This document shows positions 16,302-25,457 of a stretch of 64,000 bases of DNA, piece by piece. The translations under genes and the position numbers were made by a program. The notes beneath the pieces are model-generated. The model did no database searches and was not told where the DNA came from. It saw only the letters and a list, made by a program, of their open reading frames with translations. The stretch's first letter is position 1. Each line of letters begins with the position of its first letter. The stretch is taken from NCBI GenBank assembly GCA_965248255.1, contig CBDFIW010000004.1:2480001-2544000 (forward strand). Direction: 5' to 3'. This DNA comes from JAKZVK01 sp965248255 (GTDB lineage Bacteria; Acidobacteriota; Terriglobia; Bryobacterales; UBA6623).

Positions 16302-18297
16302 GAGGTTTTCTCACTGTACCGATGATACGAGTCTTTGGGTGAACCAATTTGATCTTGCTCGGAATCAGCGCGACCAACGTGCCGAAAACGAGAACAAAAG
16401 CGCCGATCCAAATCCAGTTGACGAGCGGGTTGATGTACGCCTGGATGACCGGACTCTGGCCCTCGACCGACATTCCGGCGTAAACCACGTAAAGGTCTTG
16501 CATCAGGCTGGCCCGAATGTCGACTTCGCCGACGCCCTGCCCGCTTGCATGGTAGATACGGCGCTCGGGGCGCATGGTGTCAAGCAACTCGCCGTCGCGG
16601 TACACGTCGATGACGGCGGCCTCGCTGGCGTAGCTGGCGTTGTTATCCTCCGAGAGTTCCATGAGATGGAATTCATAGCTGCCTAGCTGGAGGACGTCGC
16701 CTTTCTCCATCTCCATCGTGCCGTCTAGGTTGAAGGCAGCACCGGCGAAGCCGACGAACATCAGCACGACCGCCATGTGGACCAGGTAGCCTCCGTAGCG
16801 TCGGGTATTGCGATGGGTCAACTCGACCATTGCCCGCCCCAGCCACAGTCCCTGCTTCTGCTGGATCACGCGCGAGCCGCGGTAGAATTCCATCACGATC
16901 GTGATGGACACGAATGCGCAGAGGATGAAGCACACCGTGGCGTAGAAGTGCCGCATGCCGGCTGCCACGAGCACAGCACCCAGCGCGATCGAAGCGATCG
17001 CCGGCCCTTGGAAATTGCGCCGCAGGCTCTCGAGCGAGGTACGCCGCCAGGCGAACAACGGCCCGACGCCCGTCAGCAGCAACAGCAGCAGCGCGATCGG
17101 TATGTTGACTTTGTTGAAGAACGGCGGGCCGACGCTGATCTTCTCGTTCGTCAAGAACTCGCTGATGACGGGAAACATCGTGCCCCATAGCACCGCGAAG
17201 CAGCTCGCCAGCAGGACCACGTTGTTGAATAGGAAGCTCGATTCGCGCGAAACCACCGAATCCAATTCGTTCTCGCTCTTGAGAAAGTCGAGGCGGCTCA
17301 AAATGAGGAAGATCGTACCTGCCGTGAGGAACGTCAGAAACCACGTGAAGTAGGGGCCGATGGGCGACTGCGCGAAGGCGTGTACCGAGCTGACCAGCCC
17401 GCTGCGCGTAAGCATGGTCCCGAAGATGCACAACAGGAACGTGGCTGCGACCAGCACCATGTTCCAGACCTTCATCATGCCCTTTTTCTCCTGCATCATC
17501 ACTGAATGCAGAAAGGCCGTTCCAGTGATCCACGGCAGCAGGGAGGCATTTTCGACCGGGTCCCAACCCCAGTAGCCGCCCCAGCCGAGCACGGCATACG
17601 CCCAGCGCGCGCCGAGCAGAACGCCGATGCTCTGGAACAGCCAGGTGATCATCGTCCACTTGCGCGTCGTATGGATCCAGCGCTCGCCGGGCTGCTTGGC
17701 AATCAACGACGCCATCGCGAACGCGAAGGGAACCGCGAAGCCCACGTATCCCAGGTAGAGCATCGGCGGGTGGATCACCATGATCGGGTGCTGCAGCAGA
17801 GGATTGAGTCCGCTGCCATCGGCCATCGGCATGATCTGCGGTCCTGACATCAGCACCTGGAACGGGCTGACGATGAAGGCGATCAGCATCAGGAAGAACG
17901 CCTGCACGGTCATCATGATCGCGACCACGTAGGAGATCATGTCTCGGTGCTTGCGACGGGCCGTGTAGACCGCGACGAAGGAGTAGGTCGCCAGGATCCA
18001 GCTCCAGAACAGCAACGACCCTTCCTGTCCGCCCCAGAAAGCAGCAAACTTATACTGCAACGGCAGGTCGATGTTGCTGGCGGAATAGACGTAGCTCAGA
18101 CGGAAGTCGTCGGTCAGGATCATGTACAGCAACAGCACCGATGCCGTGGTGACCATGACCCACATGGTCGCCACCGCCCGCTGCGCGCTGACTTCAAGGA
18201 AGGGGTTGCGGCGCAGCTTCCCGACAAGTGCGGCGACGATGGCGTAAATGGAGAGGCAAAAACCGAGGAGAATGGCGAGGTATCCGATGTTTTCCAT
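16282..18297 (-). CDS. ccmF: Heme lyase subunit CcmF
   Basis: 671 residues with about fifteen transmembrane helices. The tryptophan-rich WWD signature is present (GWGGYWGWDPVENASLLPW, near residue 240), as are conserved periplasmic histidines such as HPIMVIHPPMLYLGY. Length is normal for CcmF. It attaches heme to CxxCH motifs of c-type cytochromes. Likely client proteins in this window include the di-heme peroxidase at 49476. Confidence 0.93.
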   Translation of the reverse strand: MENIGYLAILLGFCLSIYAIVAALVGKLRRNPFLEVSAQRAVATMWVMVTTASVLLLYMILTDDFRLSYVYSASNIDLPLQYKFAAFWGGQEGSLLFWSWILATYSFVAVYTARRKHRDMISYVVAIMMTVQAFFLMLIAFIVSPFQVLMSGPQIMPMADGSGLNPLLQHPIMVIHPPMLYLGYVGFAVPFAFAMASLIAKQPGERWIHTTRKWTMITWLFQSIGVLLGARWAYAVLGWGGYWGWDPVENASLLPWITGTAFLHSVMMQEKKGMMKVWNMVLVAATFLLCIFGTMLTRSGLVSSVHAFAQSPIGPYFTWFLTFLTAGTIFLILSRLDFLKSENELDSVVSRESSFLFNNVVLLASCFAVLWGTMFPVISEFLTNEKISVGPPFFNKVNIPIALLLLLLTGVGPLFAWRRTSLESLRRNFQGPAIASIALGAVLVAAGMRHFYATVCFILCAFVSITIVMEFYRGSRVIQQKQGLWLGRAMVELTHRNTRRYGGYLVHMAVVLMFVGFAGAAFNLDGTMEMEKGDVLQLGSYEFHLMELSEDNNASYASEAAVIDVYRDGELLDTMRPERRIYHASGQGVGEVDIRASLMQDLYVVYAGMSVEGQSPVIQAYINPLVNWIWIGAFVLVFGTLVALIPSKIKLVHPKTRIIGTVRKPHVVAAK

Positions 18298-18422
18298 GGT
18301 GATTCAGTGCCGGGACTGTGGGGAGCCGGGGGCGTATCGCCTTACGCCGCTCAACCTGTTATTCAATCTGTCGATGGTCTCGCCTGCCCTCCGCGCCGGG
18401 CGACAGCCAAGAATGTCCGTCG

Positions 18423-18869
18423 CTACAGGGATGCCTGGCTGTCCGCGGGCTTGGCGTCATAGACCGGCTTCTCTCCCTTGCCCAGCTCGGCCTCGTACTT
18501 CGACGCGCACTTGGCCTGAATATGCTGTGCCTCGAACACGTTGTCACCCCGCAGCCGTCCGGTCGCCAGGGCCTGCGCACCGTTGCGGAACGTATCGGGC
18601 AGTGGATCGCGGCCGACATAGATCACATCGAGTTCACGCTCCTCCTGTGTAATCGTGAACTCCACCCGGCCGGACTTGCGGACGATCGAGTCGTCCTTGA
18701 CGTCGCCGCCCACGCGCAGCCGGCGCTCGGTGGCCGCGTCCTCCATGGCCGCGAGCTCCTCGATCGTCACGTAGTACGAGGCGCTGGCGTTGATACCGTC
18801 CAGCGCCAGCCAGCCCAAGACTCCAAGAATCACTGCGGTGATAAGGCCGAACTTGACCCGCGAATTCAT
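18423..18869 (-). CDS. ccmE: Heme chaperone CcmE, CxxxY type
   Basis: 148 residues from the ATG at 18867-18869. An N-terminal membrane anchor is followed by an OB-fold beta-barrel (RRLRVGGDVKDDSI...YVGRDPLPDTFRNG). The heme-binding motif is AKCASKY (C121, Y125), so the canonical HxxxY histidine is replaced by cysteine. Such CxxxY CcmE proteins are known from some sulphate reducers and archaea. First gene of the ccm operon. Confidence 0.9.
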   Translation of the reverse strand: MNSRVKFGLITAVILGVLGWLALDGINASASYYVTIEELAAMEDAATERRLRVGGDVKDDSIVRKSGRVEFTITQEERELDVIYVGRDPLPDTFRNGAQALATGRLRGDNVFEAQHIQAKCASKYEAELGKGEKPVYDAKPADSQASL

Positions 18870-19245
18870 GATGGTCGCTCCTTTTCGCGCCCCAGCGTTG
18901 AACACTCAGTATAGTACTCCTCCCAACCTGCTTGTCGCTGGTGAACAGGCAAGCACCCTGGATACCAAACGGCGCCTGTGCCCGCCTCAACGACGCCTGG
19001 ATCAGCGACTTTGGGGCGCTGCGACCCGCCCAACCTCCACTGTGATAGCCTGCCGTTGATGAGACTCCTTGGTGTGGCCCTCTTGGCTCTCTACTGTTAG
19101 GACCAGGCAGACGTAAGGAGTCCAGCACGCGAAGTGCTACAATGGCGCTTGCACTCGGCGGAACGTAGCAAGCCTCTGCTTAGCCGCTCACTCCCGATCT
19201 CACCCACTGGCGTTTGTCGATTCCGTTCCTTCGTATCACTCCTGT
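18870..19245. other. Intergenic region before tRNA-Lys
   Basis: About 375 bases that should contain the promoters of the ccm operon (leftwards) and of the tRNA (rightwards). I see no gene, no long palindrome and no convincing promoter hexamers, apart from a TACAAT at 19137-19142 that could serve the tRNA. Confidence 0.4.
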
Positions 19246-19321
19246 GGGCGCGTAGCTCAATTGGTAGAGCAAGTGACTCTTAATCACTAGGTTCTGGGTT
19301 CGAGTCCCCGCGCGCTCACCA
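19246..19321 (+). tRNA. tRNA-Lys (anticodon CTT)
   Basis: 76 bases. The acceptor stem GGGCGCG pairs with CGCGCTC (one G-U pair) and CCA is encoded at 19319-19321. The D arm is GCTCAATTGGTAGAGC. The anticodon arm is AGTGA-CTCTTAA-TCACT with anticodon CTT, and the T arm GGTTCGAGTCC is normal. It reads AAG codons. Confidence 0.95.
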
Positions 19322-19530
19322 TTTCTTTTCAACAGCTTAGGCCTATGAACAGCTCCTTTATGGGTGATGCCGCCGTGGCTGATTTCGGAATCCGTGTGAC
19401 AAAAAAGAACTGTGGAGCTTTTGTGCTCACGTACTGGATTCACGGTCGGCAACGTCGCATGACGATAGAAAGGGGCCTGCCTGGATTGCCACGGCGGCAC
19501 GGGAAAGAGCCCACAGTACAAAGCTGACGA

Positions 19531-20868
19531 TCAACTCCACGGGAAGGGGCTGTTCGAAACCGGGTGCAGCTTTCCCTCTTCGTAACGGCTGAATCGAAAC
19601 GGCTCGAGCAAACGACTCGGCCGGCCTGTGATTTCTTGCGCAACCAGTTTGCCGACACCGATCATTTTGAATCCGTGGTTCGAGTCAGCAATGACATAGC
19701 AGTTGTCCCGAAACACATCGAAGACAGGAAAACTGTCAGGCGTGAAGGCGCCGATTCCCCCTGAGGGTTCATCTTTGTAGAGGTGCGACTTGCCACGGAA
19801 GCGTTCCTGGCAAAACGCCAGTGCTGAGCACCACTGACGAGCAAACTCTTTGCCAACGACGAAGTCGGGCGAGTCGGAGCCATAGGGATCGATCTTGACT
19901 TGGTCCAACTCCGTCTCGACACGCAGGGGCATGGCGCCGCCTTGGATGCCTCCGAATCCGAAGTCGGGCTTGAAGTAGATCCCCCACAGACGATCGGTCA
20001 ACAGCGAACCGTCCACGTCGGAGTAAAGGGGTGCGTCGGTGTCAACGTGTAGCACCGGGGCCGGTCCGTCGTCGTTGGTTCGTTGCATGTTGGGATCGAC
20101 CGCCAGCGTGCCCTCCTGGAGGGACCAGAAGGTCCACATTGGCGCACCGTTCCGCACTTGGCCCTCGGCGTTTCGAGCACGGATCGAGAGCGGCAGCCTC
20201 AGCATCTTCCACAAGGGATAGATCCACGGTCCCGCGCCGATGACGACATAGTCGACGTCGATTGGGCCGGCTTCAGTTTCAACGCGTCGGATCGGGCCAC
20301 TGTCCGGCTCGAAGCCTGTTACGGCAACACCACCTAGAATGCTGACCCCCTGCCCGAGCGCTTTCTCGGCCAAGCCGTGCATGGCGGCCTTGTTGTTGGC
20401 GTAACCTCCCTTCTTCTCGTGAAGAATGCTCGTGATTCCCTCGGCCCTCCAGTCGTGAAACAGTCCCTCCATGTAGCGGCGGCAGGCACTCTCGCCTTCG
20501 ATGAACTCCGAGGTGTAACCGATTTCCTCTTGCTCGGCTGCGATCCCGGCCAGGTCCTTGCGCATCACTTCGGGACTGAGCTGCATGTACCCAACCGGAT
20601 GGTAGCGAAACGCCTCGGGGTCGCTCTCCCAGACGGCGACACTGTGTGCCATCAGTTCCCGCATGGCGGGCTGGAAGTAGTTGTTGCGGATCACCCCACA
20701 GGCGATGCCGGAAGCGCCGGCGGCGATGTCCTTCTTGTCGACGACGAGAATGTCCGCCCCTGAGCCCTTGCCCTGAGCTTTCAGTTCCTGGGCCAGATGG
20801 TAGGCCGTACTCAGTCCATGGACGCCGGCGCCGACGACCAGGTACGGGATGTGAGCGGGTAGCTGCAT
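19531..20868 (-). CDS. FAD-dependent amine/amino-acid oxidoreductase (DAO family)
   Basis: 445 residues. An N-terminal dinucleotide-binding motif VVGAGVHGLSTAYHLAQ (about 10-27) and the DAO fold are clear, ending in NHGFKMIGVGKLVAQEI, the typical C-terminal FAD-contact segment of the sarcosine/dimethylglycine oxidase group. It would oxidatively demethylate or deaminate a secondary or tertiary amine. It lies 35 bases downstream of the methionine-forming methyltransferase on the same strand, so the pair may take methyl groups from betaine-type compounds. The exact substrate is unknown. Confidence 0.82.
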   Translation of the reverse strand: MQLPAHIPYLVVGAGVHGLSTAYHLAQELKAQGKGSGADILVVDKKDIAAGASGIACGVIRNNYFQPAMRELMAHSVAVWESDPEAFRYHPVGYMQLSPEVMRKDLAGIAAEQEEIGYTSEFIEGESACRRYMEGLFHDWRAEGITSILHEKKGGYANNKAAMHGLAEKALGQGVSILGGVAVTGFEPDSGPIRRVETEAGPIDVDYVVIGAGPWIYPLWKMLRLPLSIRARNAEGQVRNGAPMWTFWSLQEGTLAVDPNMQRTNDDGPAPVLHVDTDAPLYSDVDGSLLTDRLWGIYFKPDFGFGGIQGGAMPLRVETELDQVKIDPYGSDSPDFVVGKEFARQWCSALAFCQERFRGKSHLYKDEPSGGIGAFTPDSFPVFDVFRDNCYVIADSNHGFKMIGVGKLVAQEITGRPSRLLEPFRFSRYEEGKLHPVSNSPFPWS

Positions 20869-20903
20869 GTCGGGGCCGCTTGCTTTCGGTCCAACGGTAT
20901 CGG

Positions 20904-21968
20904 CTAGAGTTTCTCGGCGAACTCCTGGTTGTGTTTCTTCAGGCTGGGGTCGGTGCCAAGTGAGTAGTGTTTCGACATGTCAGGCGAGTAGCGGCTGGCC
21001 TCGGTTTCTCGGCCCATTGCCTCGGCGATGGCACGGATATGATGCGGACCGGCGCCACAACACACACCCAGGTAGCGGACGTCCATCGCATATGCTTCCC
21101 GCGCAAACTCGGCCATCTCGTAGCGATTACACGTGAAGCGGTCCAGAGCGGTCGGAAACGCGCGACCATCGGGAACGCAGTCGCATGCCGTATCTTGCAA
21201 CGACTGAAAGGTTGGGTGCTCAGGAGTCGTGCGGTAAGGCACCGGAAGGGCGGCTACGTGGCAAGAGACCGCCTCTCGAACGCGTCCCACCAGAGGCAGT
21301 AAAGTGTGCGGTCCGCGTGTGCAGTTGAGCCCGACGACCTCGGCGCCGCCTTGCTCCAAGCGCCGGCAACTCTCTTCCGCCGTATAGTCATCCCGAAGCT
21401 TGCCTTCTAAGTGAACCGCCAGCGTAACGACGGCCGGCAGTGCGGCATCTCGGATCGCTTTGAGAGCCAGTTCCGCCTCGCCGTGAAACGACAGCGTTTC
21501 CGCGATCACTAGATCCACACCGGCTTCGCTCGCCCACCCGACTTGTTCTTCGAACATCGCCAGAACTTCCGCCTCGGCCTGTCGATCCCCCGGCTGATAG
21601 ACGTTCGTATTGCGCACGTTGCCCGCGACCAGCGGCGTTTCGCCCTGGGCCTCCGACGCGACCGACTTCGCAATCTCCAAGGCGTTTCTCTGTAGAGGCT
21701 CGAGCTTGTCCTCTTTGCCGATGAGACGCAGCTTCGCACGGTGTCCGTAGTACGTGAATGCCTCGATGACGTCGGAGCCGGCGCGGAGAAACTCCCGGTG
21801 TAGCTGAGCGACCACTTCGGGGTGATCGAGAACCACCTCAGGGACGTACGCGCCGGCCTGCAGGTACCCTCGCCGCTCCAGTTCAAAAAGATAGCCTTCC
21901 GCGCAGATGACCGGGCCCGCCGACAGGCGTTCGGCGAGACTTCGCTTTTCGGGCGGTGCTGAACTCAT
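20904..21968 (-). CDS. Homocysteine (betaine-type) S-methyltransferase
   Basis: 354 residues from the ATG at 21966-21968. A (beta/alpha)8 homocysteine S-methyltransferase domain with zinc ligands at VGLNCTRGPHT and the paired cysteines of GVCCGAGPHH. The order of segments (DVIEAFTYYGHRAKLRLIGKE, AGNVRNTNVY) is closest to betaine-homocysteine methyltransferases. It transfers a methyl group to homocysteine, giving methionine. Upstream partner of the FAD oxidoreductase. A 26-codon extension to 22046 is open but basic and repetitive and was not used. Confidence 0.83.
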   Translation of the reverse strand: MSSAPPEKRSLAERLSAGPVICAEGYLFELERRGYLQAGAYVPEVVLDHPEVVAQLHREFLRAGSDVIEAFTYYGHRAKLRLIGKEDKLEPLQRNALEIAKSVASEAQGETPLVAGNVRNTNVYQPGDRQAEAEVLAMFEEQVGWASEAGVDLVIAETLSFHGEAELALKAIRDAALPAVVTLAVHLEGKLRDDYTAEESCRRLEQGGAEVVGLNCTRGPHTLLPLVGRVREAVSCHVAALPVPYRTTPEHPTFQSLQDTACDCVPDGRAFPTALDRFTCNRYEMAEFAREAYAMDVRYLGVCCGAGPHHIRAIAEAMGRETEASRYSPDMSKHYSLGTDPSLKKHNQEFAEKL

Positions 21969-22092
21969 AGGCTTTCTCGGCCGGCGAGGCGGCCCTCGCC
22001 GTCGATCGGTAAACATGGTAGCGGACAATCTACCCGGCCCGCGCACCCAGAGCTACGGCTCTCTCGGCAATCTAGCCGCGAAACGGCGCCTG

Positions 22093-22150
22093 TCGTGGCG
22101 CACGCCCATGGCGTGCCGAGCCGAGCCGTGCTCGGCTCTTGCTCCCCCTT
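22093..22150. repeat. REP-like palindrome (family 2, diverged)
   Basis: Two adjacent palindromes, GCACGCCCATGGCGTGC and GAGCCGAGCCGTGCTCGGCTC, resemble the dispersed GGGGCACGGCATGCCGTGCCCC family. They lie in the divergent promoter region between the methyltransferase and the kinase. Confidence 0.6.
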
Positions 22151-22237
22151 CGCACCGCGCCTCTGTGCCGCTACCGCCCCGCCCGGCTCAGCAAGCCATA
22201 ACATGCACACAACGGTTCACGCTAAAATCGGACCGGC

Positions 22238-24913
22238 ATGATCGGCCAAACCATCTCGCACTACAAAATCACCGAGAAACTCGGTGAAGGCGGGATGGGT
22301 GTTGTCTACAAAGCCCAGGACACGAAACTCGACCGCCCCGTCGCTCTCAAATTCCTAGCGCCACATCTGCTTCGCGATCAAGAAGGCCGCAAACGTTTCG
22401 AGCGCGAAGCCAAAGCCGCGGCGAAGCTCGACCACCCCAACATCTGCACGGTCTACGAAATCGACGAGGTTGACGGCCGCACCTTCATCGTCATGGCCTT
22501 CCTCGAAGGCCGGCCGCTGAGCGAGCGGATCGACGAAGGTCCGCTGAAGTTAACCGAGGCTCTGTCGATCGCCATTCAAATGACCGAGGGGCTCGAAGCC
22601 GCACACGAAAAAGGAATCAACCATCGCGACATCAAGCCCGACAACGTCATGTTGATGGCCGGCTCGCGCGGCCTCGTCAAACTCATGGACTTCGGGCTGG
22701 CGCAACTCGCCGGCAGCTCGCAGTTCACGCGCGAGGGGACGACGCTCGGCACGGTCAACTACATGTCACCCGAGCAAGCCGAGGGCGCACCGACCGGCCA
22801 GGCCACGGATCTCTGGTCGCTCGGCGTCGTGCTCTATGAGATGGTCGCGGGTCAGCGGCCCTTCCGGGGTGACTTCGACCGAGCCATCGTCTATTCAATC
22901 ATGAACGAGCCGCCGGAGCCGCTGACGGCGGTGCGAACGGGCGTACCGAAAGAGCTGGAGCGGATCGCCAACAAGTGCCTGGCGAAGAAGCCCGAGCAGC
23001 GTTATCACCATACCGATGAGTTGCTGGGCGACCTGCAGGCCGTGCGGCAGGAGTTGGAACCGCAGCCATCTCGGGTGGCGGCGCAAACGGCGGCGGCCAA
23101 GCGCACCTCGCCGGCCTTGCTCGGCGCCGGGGCTGTGCTTCTGCTGGTTGTGCTCGGGCTGGGCTGGTGGTTCGGACGTTCCTTGGAGCCGAGTGTCGAA
23201 GCGCCGCCTCAGTACAAGCTGTCGCAGCTCACCCACGACACAGGCTACACGGGGCAACCGGCGATCTCCCCGAATGGCCAACTTCTCGCGTACGCCTCCG
23301 ATCGCGCGGGCGAAGGGAATCTCGACATCTGGGTGCAGCAGGTCAACGGCGGCGAACCTATTCAGCTAACCTCGCATCCAGCGGGCGAATTACATCCATC
23401 GTTTTCCCCTGACGGCAGTCAAATCGTTTTCCGCTCCGACCGCGACGGCGGCGGCGTCTACCTCATCGCGGCGCTGGGGGGCAGCGAACGGTTGCTGGCA
23501 AAGAATGGCCAACGGCCTCGATTCTCACCCGATGGCCGACATGTGGCCTACCACATCGGCGGCGTTCTCGGTGAATCCAACCTCTATGTTGTAGCAGTGG
23601 CGGGCGGATCGCCGAAAAAGCTTGAGACCAATGTAGCGTGGGCGGCCTCGCCGGTTTGGTCTCCTGACGGAGAGCACATCCTTTTTCTGGGCACTGATGA
23701 AGAAACGCTCGTGTCCCCTGAGACGTTCGATTGGTGGGTGACACCGGTTGATGGTGACGAAACCAAACGAACGGGCGCCAGAGAGAGGTTTTCGCAAGCC
23801 ACCATAAGTCCAAATCGAGGAACAAATGGGCGGCGCAAGGTATGGGTCGATAGTCCAGACCGCATCATCTTCTCGGCACGGTCCGGCGACGCAATCAACA
23901 TTTATCAGCTTCCCCTAACACACGGGACTTGGCGGGCTGAAGTGTCGCCGCAGCGTCTCACTCAAGGCGTAGCTGAAAGACAGCCCTCGGTCGCAGCCGA
24001 CGGCCGGATCGCCTTTGCAGACATCGACGACAACCTCGATATTTGGAGCATCGCCATCGATGCGAACAGCGGCAAGGTCACCGGGGAACCCGAAGCCGTC
24101 GAAGACAGCTCCGCCGATGAACGCTTCCCGACGGTATCGGCTGACGGCAAACGATTGGCGTTCGTTATGGAGCGGTCGGGCAACGACGACGTCTGGGTTC
24201 GCGACAACGCGACCGGGCGCTCGTCAGCTCTGGTTGTGACCCCTGAGCTTGCGGAGTATCGCGCCTTGCTCTCCCCGGATGGCTCAACCGTGGCTTTCAT
24301 GCGGGGAATCTACGGGAACACGGAGCTCTACGTTGTTCCGTTCGAAGGCGGCGCCGAAGAAAAGCTGGCGGATGGCGTGGCCACCATCATCTCCTGGTCT
24401 GCTGATAGCAAGAGAGTGGTGTACGCGACAAGGGGACTGACGGAATGGAACACCATCGACGTCAAGACAGGCGATGTGGTTCGTCTCTGGAACAACCCCC
24501 CGGACCATCGAATCGGTTCACCGTCTCCTTCCCCCGATGACCGCTGGGTGATATTTGGTGATGCCAGCGGTCGGAGGAGAGGCGGATCGACTATGGCCAT
24601 CGCACCTATTCGGGATGGAGCCATGGCGGGGCCGAACGAATGGATACCGCTAGCGGGACAAGGTAGCCGTGGCTGGTGGTCACCCGACGGAAATCTGGTC
24701 TATTTCTATTCCACCCGCGATGGCTTCGGATGCTATTGGGCGTGGCGTCTGGACCCCAGTGCCAAACAACCGATGGGCGAAATCATCGAGGTATTGCACA
24801 TGCACGACGGGCGGCACTTCCTTCGTCAACAAGCGTATGGGCTGGCCTCGGATCGCTTGTACCTGGCTGTGCGCGAAACCACCGGCAACATCTGGCTCGC
24901 CGAGCCACAGTAG
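22238..24913 (+). CDS. Transmembrane Ser/Thr protein kinase with PD40 beta-propeller
   Basis: 891 residues. The kinase domain (about 8-275) is complete: Gly loop LGEGGMGVVYKA, VALKFL lysine, HRDIKPDN catalytic loop, DFG and the APE-equivalent SPEQAEG. One transmembrane helix lies at about 292-313. The outside part (about 330-890) is built of WD40-like PD40 repeats with ISPNGQ, SFSPDGSQI, RFSPDGRH and similar turns. It probably senses an extracellular ligand or envelope state and phosphorylates cytoplasmic targets. This architecture is abundant in Acidobacteriota. Single gene. Confidence 0.93.
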   Translation: MIGQTISHYKITEKLGEGGMGVVYKAQDTKLDRPVALKFLAPHLLRDQEGRKRFEREAKAAAKLDHPNICTVYEIDEVDGRTFIVMAFLEGRPLSERIDEGPLKLTEALSIAIQMTEGLEAAHEKGINHRDIKPDNVMLMAGSRGLVKLMDFGLAQLAGSSQFTREGTTLGTVNYMSPEQAEGAPTGQATDLWSLGVVLYEMVAGQRPFRGDFDRAIVYSIMNEPPEPLTAVRTGVPKELERIANKCLAKKPEQRYHHTDELLGDLQAVRQELEPQPSRVAAQTAAAKRTSPALLGAGAVLLLVVLGLGWWFGRSLEPSVEAPPQYKLSQLTHDTGYTGQPAISPNGQLLAYASDRAGEGNLDIWVQQVNGGEPIQLTSHPAGELHPSFSPDGSQIVFRSDRDGGGVYLIAALGGSERLLAKNGQRPRFSPDGRHVAYHIGGVLGESNLYVVAVAGGSPKKLETNVAWAASPVWSPDGEHILFLGTDEETLVSPETFDWWVTPVDGDETKRTGARERFSQATISPNRGTNGRRKVWVDSPDRIIFSARSGDAINIYQLPLTHGTWRAEVSPQRLTQGVAERQPSVAADGRIAFADIDDNLDIWSIAIDANSGKVTGEPEAVEDSSADERFPTVSADGKRLAFVMERSGNDDVWVRDNATGRSSALVVTPELAEYRALLSPDGSTVAFMRGIYGNTELYVVPFEGGAEEKLADGVATIISWSADSKRVVYATRGLTEWNTIDVKTGDVVRLWNNPPDHRIGSPSPSPDDRWVIFGDASGRRRGGSTMAIAPIRDGAMAGPNEWIPLAGQGSRGWWSPDGNLVYFYSTRDGFGCYWAWRLDPSAKQPMGEIIEVLHMHDGRHFLRQQAYGLASDRLYLAVRETTGNIWLAEPQ

Positions 24914-24921
24914 ATCGAACC

Positions 24922-25109
24922 TCATTGGACGGGTTCGATGCGGAGTTCTTTGCAGATCTCTCTCGCCAGAACGTTGTCGATCTCCACGTGTCAAGGTACC
25001 GGCGCGACTCGCTGGTTCTCAGGATTCCGATAGATCGAGTGTGCCGATCCTTCGCGGAGAATTCGCAACCTTGCCGCCAAAGGTGGCGAATCAATTTCTG
25101 TTGCTTCAA
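24922..25109 (-). pseudogene. HicA-like toxin gene, inactivated
   Basis: The TTG at 25107-25109 overlaps the hicB stop codon (TTGA) and starts a HicA-like N-terminus (KLIRHLWRQGCEF). One base is missing after the GAATT near 25060: the next frame continues as HSIYRNPENQRVAPVP. A TGA then stands where the family expects Arg, and the frame resumes as HVEIDNVLAREICKELRIEPVQ to the TGA at 24922-24924. One frameshift plus one nonsense codon in about 62 codons means the toxin is not made as a whole protein. Confidence 0.8.
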
Positions 25110-25372
25110 CGTCTAGCGCCGGCTGTGACAGCCAGAGGGATCAACTCGATAAGATCCGCGTCCGGATCCTGAATCTCGGGGTCGGGCTGTGGCAGGGGCC
25201 GGCCTTCCTCCAGATAGGTCTCCGCTATGTCCTCCAGAGCGCTCTTGATCATGACGCGCGCGTCCGCGAGGTCGAACCCCTGGCTCAGGGCGCCGGGAAA
25301 ATCAAGCACTTTCGCGACAACCATTCTGTCCGTCTTCGGAGGGAGATAGAAGGCCGCGTGATACTTGAGCAC
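25106..25372 (-). CDS. HicB-like antitoxin
   Basis: 88 residues from the GTG at 25370-25372; upstream in-frame starts to 25402 exist. It has the HicB partial-RNase-H fold pattern (KYHAAFYLPPKTDRMVVAKVLDFPGALSQGFDLADARVMIKSALED) and a short C-terminal tail. There is no obvious DNA-binding domain. It precedes the hicA remnant, the reverse of the common hicA-hicB order. Since the toxin is broken, the antitoxin is orphaned. An IS630 element inserted 85 bases upstream may have altered its promoter. Confidence 0.75.
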   Translation of the reverse strand: MLKYHAAFYLPPKTDRMVVAKVLDFPGALSQGFDLADARVMIKSALEDIAETYLEEGRPLPQPDPEIQDPDADLIELIPLAVTAGARR

Positions 25373-25457
25373 GGTAATTAGTTTACAACGCGATGCCGGC
25401 ACCTACCCGACCACAGGTGTTTCCTCCAGTCGCGTTTACGCGGCTTGGCGTGGATTA

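Noticed and set aside
19180..19521. Minus-strand frame of 113 codons containing GTRTQNLVIKSHLLYQLSYAP
   Set aside because: It is the antisense of tRNA-Lys. This peptide is a well-known false prediction over tRNA genes.
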